5,274 nt of DNA, taken from the NCBI GenBank assembly GCA_937891905.1, contig CALATT010000021.1, positions 1 through 5,274 on the forward strand, read 5' to 3'. The position numbers were made by a program, and so were the translations under genes. The notes below the pieces were generated by a model. It was not told the origin of the DNA, ran no database searches, and was given only the letters and a program-made list of their open reading frames with translations. This document shows, piece by piece, positions 5,166-5,274 of this stretch. The DNA is from an uncultured Bacteroidales bacterium. Lineage in GTDB: Bacteria; Bacteroidota; Bacteroidia; Bacteroidales; Paludibacteraceae. The stretch's first letter is position 1. Each line of letters starts with the position of its first letter.

Positions 5166-5274
5166 ATGATTACATTTATCATTTCACTTATAGTCCTTGT
5201 GGTTGGATTCGTACTCTACGGCACATTCGTGGAGCGTGTGTTTGGTATTGATGAAAAGGCGCAGACACCTGCTC
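5166..5274 (+). CDS. cstA: CstA-like carbon starvation / peptide or pyruvate transporter, N-terminus only
   Basis: The 36 visible residues begin MITFIISLIVLVVGFVLYGT, a first transmembrane helix, followed by FVERVFGIDEKAQTPA. The layout of a helix ending in YG.F.E...G.D....TPA matches the start of the CstA family, inner-membrane proteins linked to uptake of peptides or pyruvate under carbon starvation. The gene is cut by the window edge, so the family call rests on a short stretch. The ATG at 5166 is the first in frame and lies 37 bases after the T tract of the terminator, so its promoter must lie in that short gap or depend on read-through; none is obvious. It is taken to be host chromosome next to the integration site. 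Confidence 0.75.
   Translation, partial: MITFIISLIVLVVGFVLYGTFVERVFGIDEKAQTPA

Noticed and set aside
1..5274. CRISPR array, insertion sequence or rRNA
   Set aside because: No regularly spaced repeat-spacer pattern, transposase frame or rRNA-like sequence is visible on either strand.

Overview
The window looks like one end of a small integrated genetic element in a Bacteroidales genome (Prevotella/Bacteroides type), plus the first bases of the flanking chromosome. The assignment rests on weak or absent Shine-Dalgarno sequences, a near-ideal Bacteroidetes promoter (TTTG at -33, TAnnTTTG at -7), many AT-rich starts, and protein styles common in Bacteroidales prophages and integrative elements. 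No integrase, capsid or conjugation gene is visible here.

Layout. Positions 1-3989 are a leftward (minus-strand) operon. In transcription order it holds four small tightly packed genes (68, 107, 89 and 82 aa; gaps of 20 and 4 nt, then a 4-nt ATGA overlap), a 935-aa primase-helicase (degenerate CHC2-like N-terminus, Toprim centre, SF3-type helicase C-terminus), and the start of one more gene that leaves the window at base 1. Positions 3990-4142 are a very AT-rich divergent control region with two abutting sets of about 20-bp direct repeats laid over the leftward promoter. Positions 4143-4846 are a short rightward pair: an XRE-like regulator with a C-terminal coiled coil, and an unrecognised 108-aa protein.

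Positions 4847-5044 hold no confident gene, only a possible 47-codon minus-strand ORF and a promoter-like palindrome. Positions 5045-5086 match the 3' half of a tRNA, probably tRNA-Arg(UCU), with no matching 5' half upstream; this is read as the attachment-site junction. A strong intrinsic terminator (5094-5128) and the N-terminus of a CstA-like membrane protein (from 5166) follow, taken to be host chromosome.

How it may work (inference): the rightward regulator binds the repeats and represses the leftward replication operon. On induction the small proteins and the primase-helicase replicate the element. A regulator next to the attachment site and divergent from a primase/SF3-helicase operon is reminiscent of phage-inducible satellites, but the integrase usual at that end is missing from this end. 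The repeats could instead be iterons of a replication origin.
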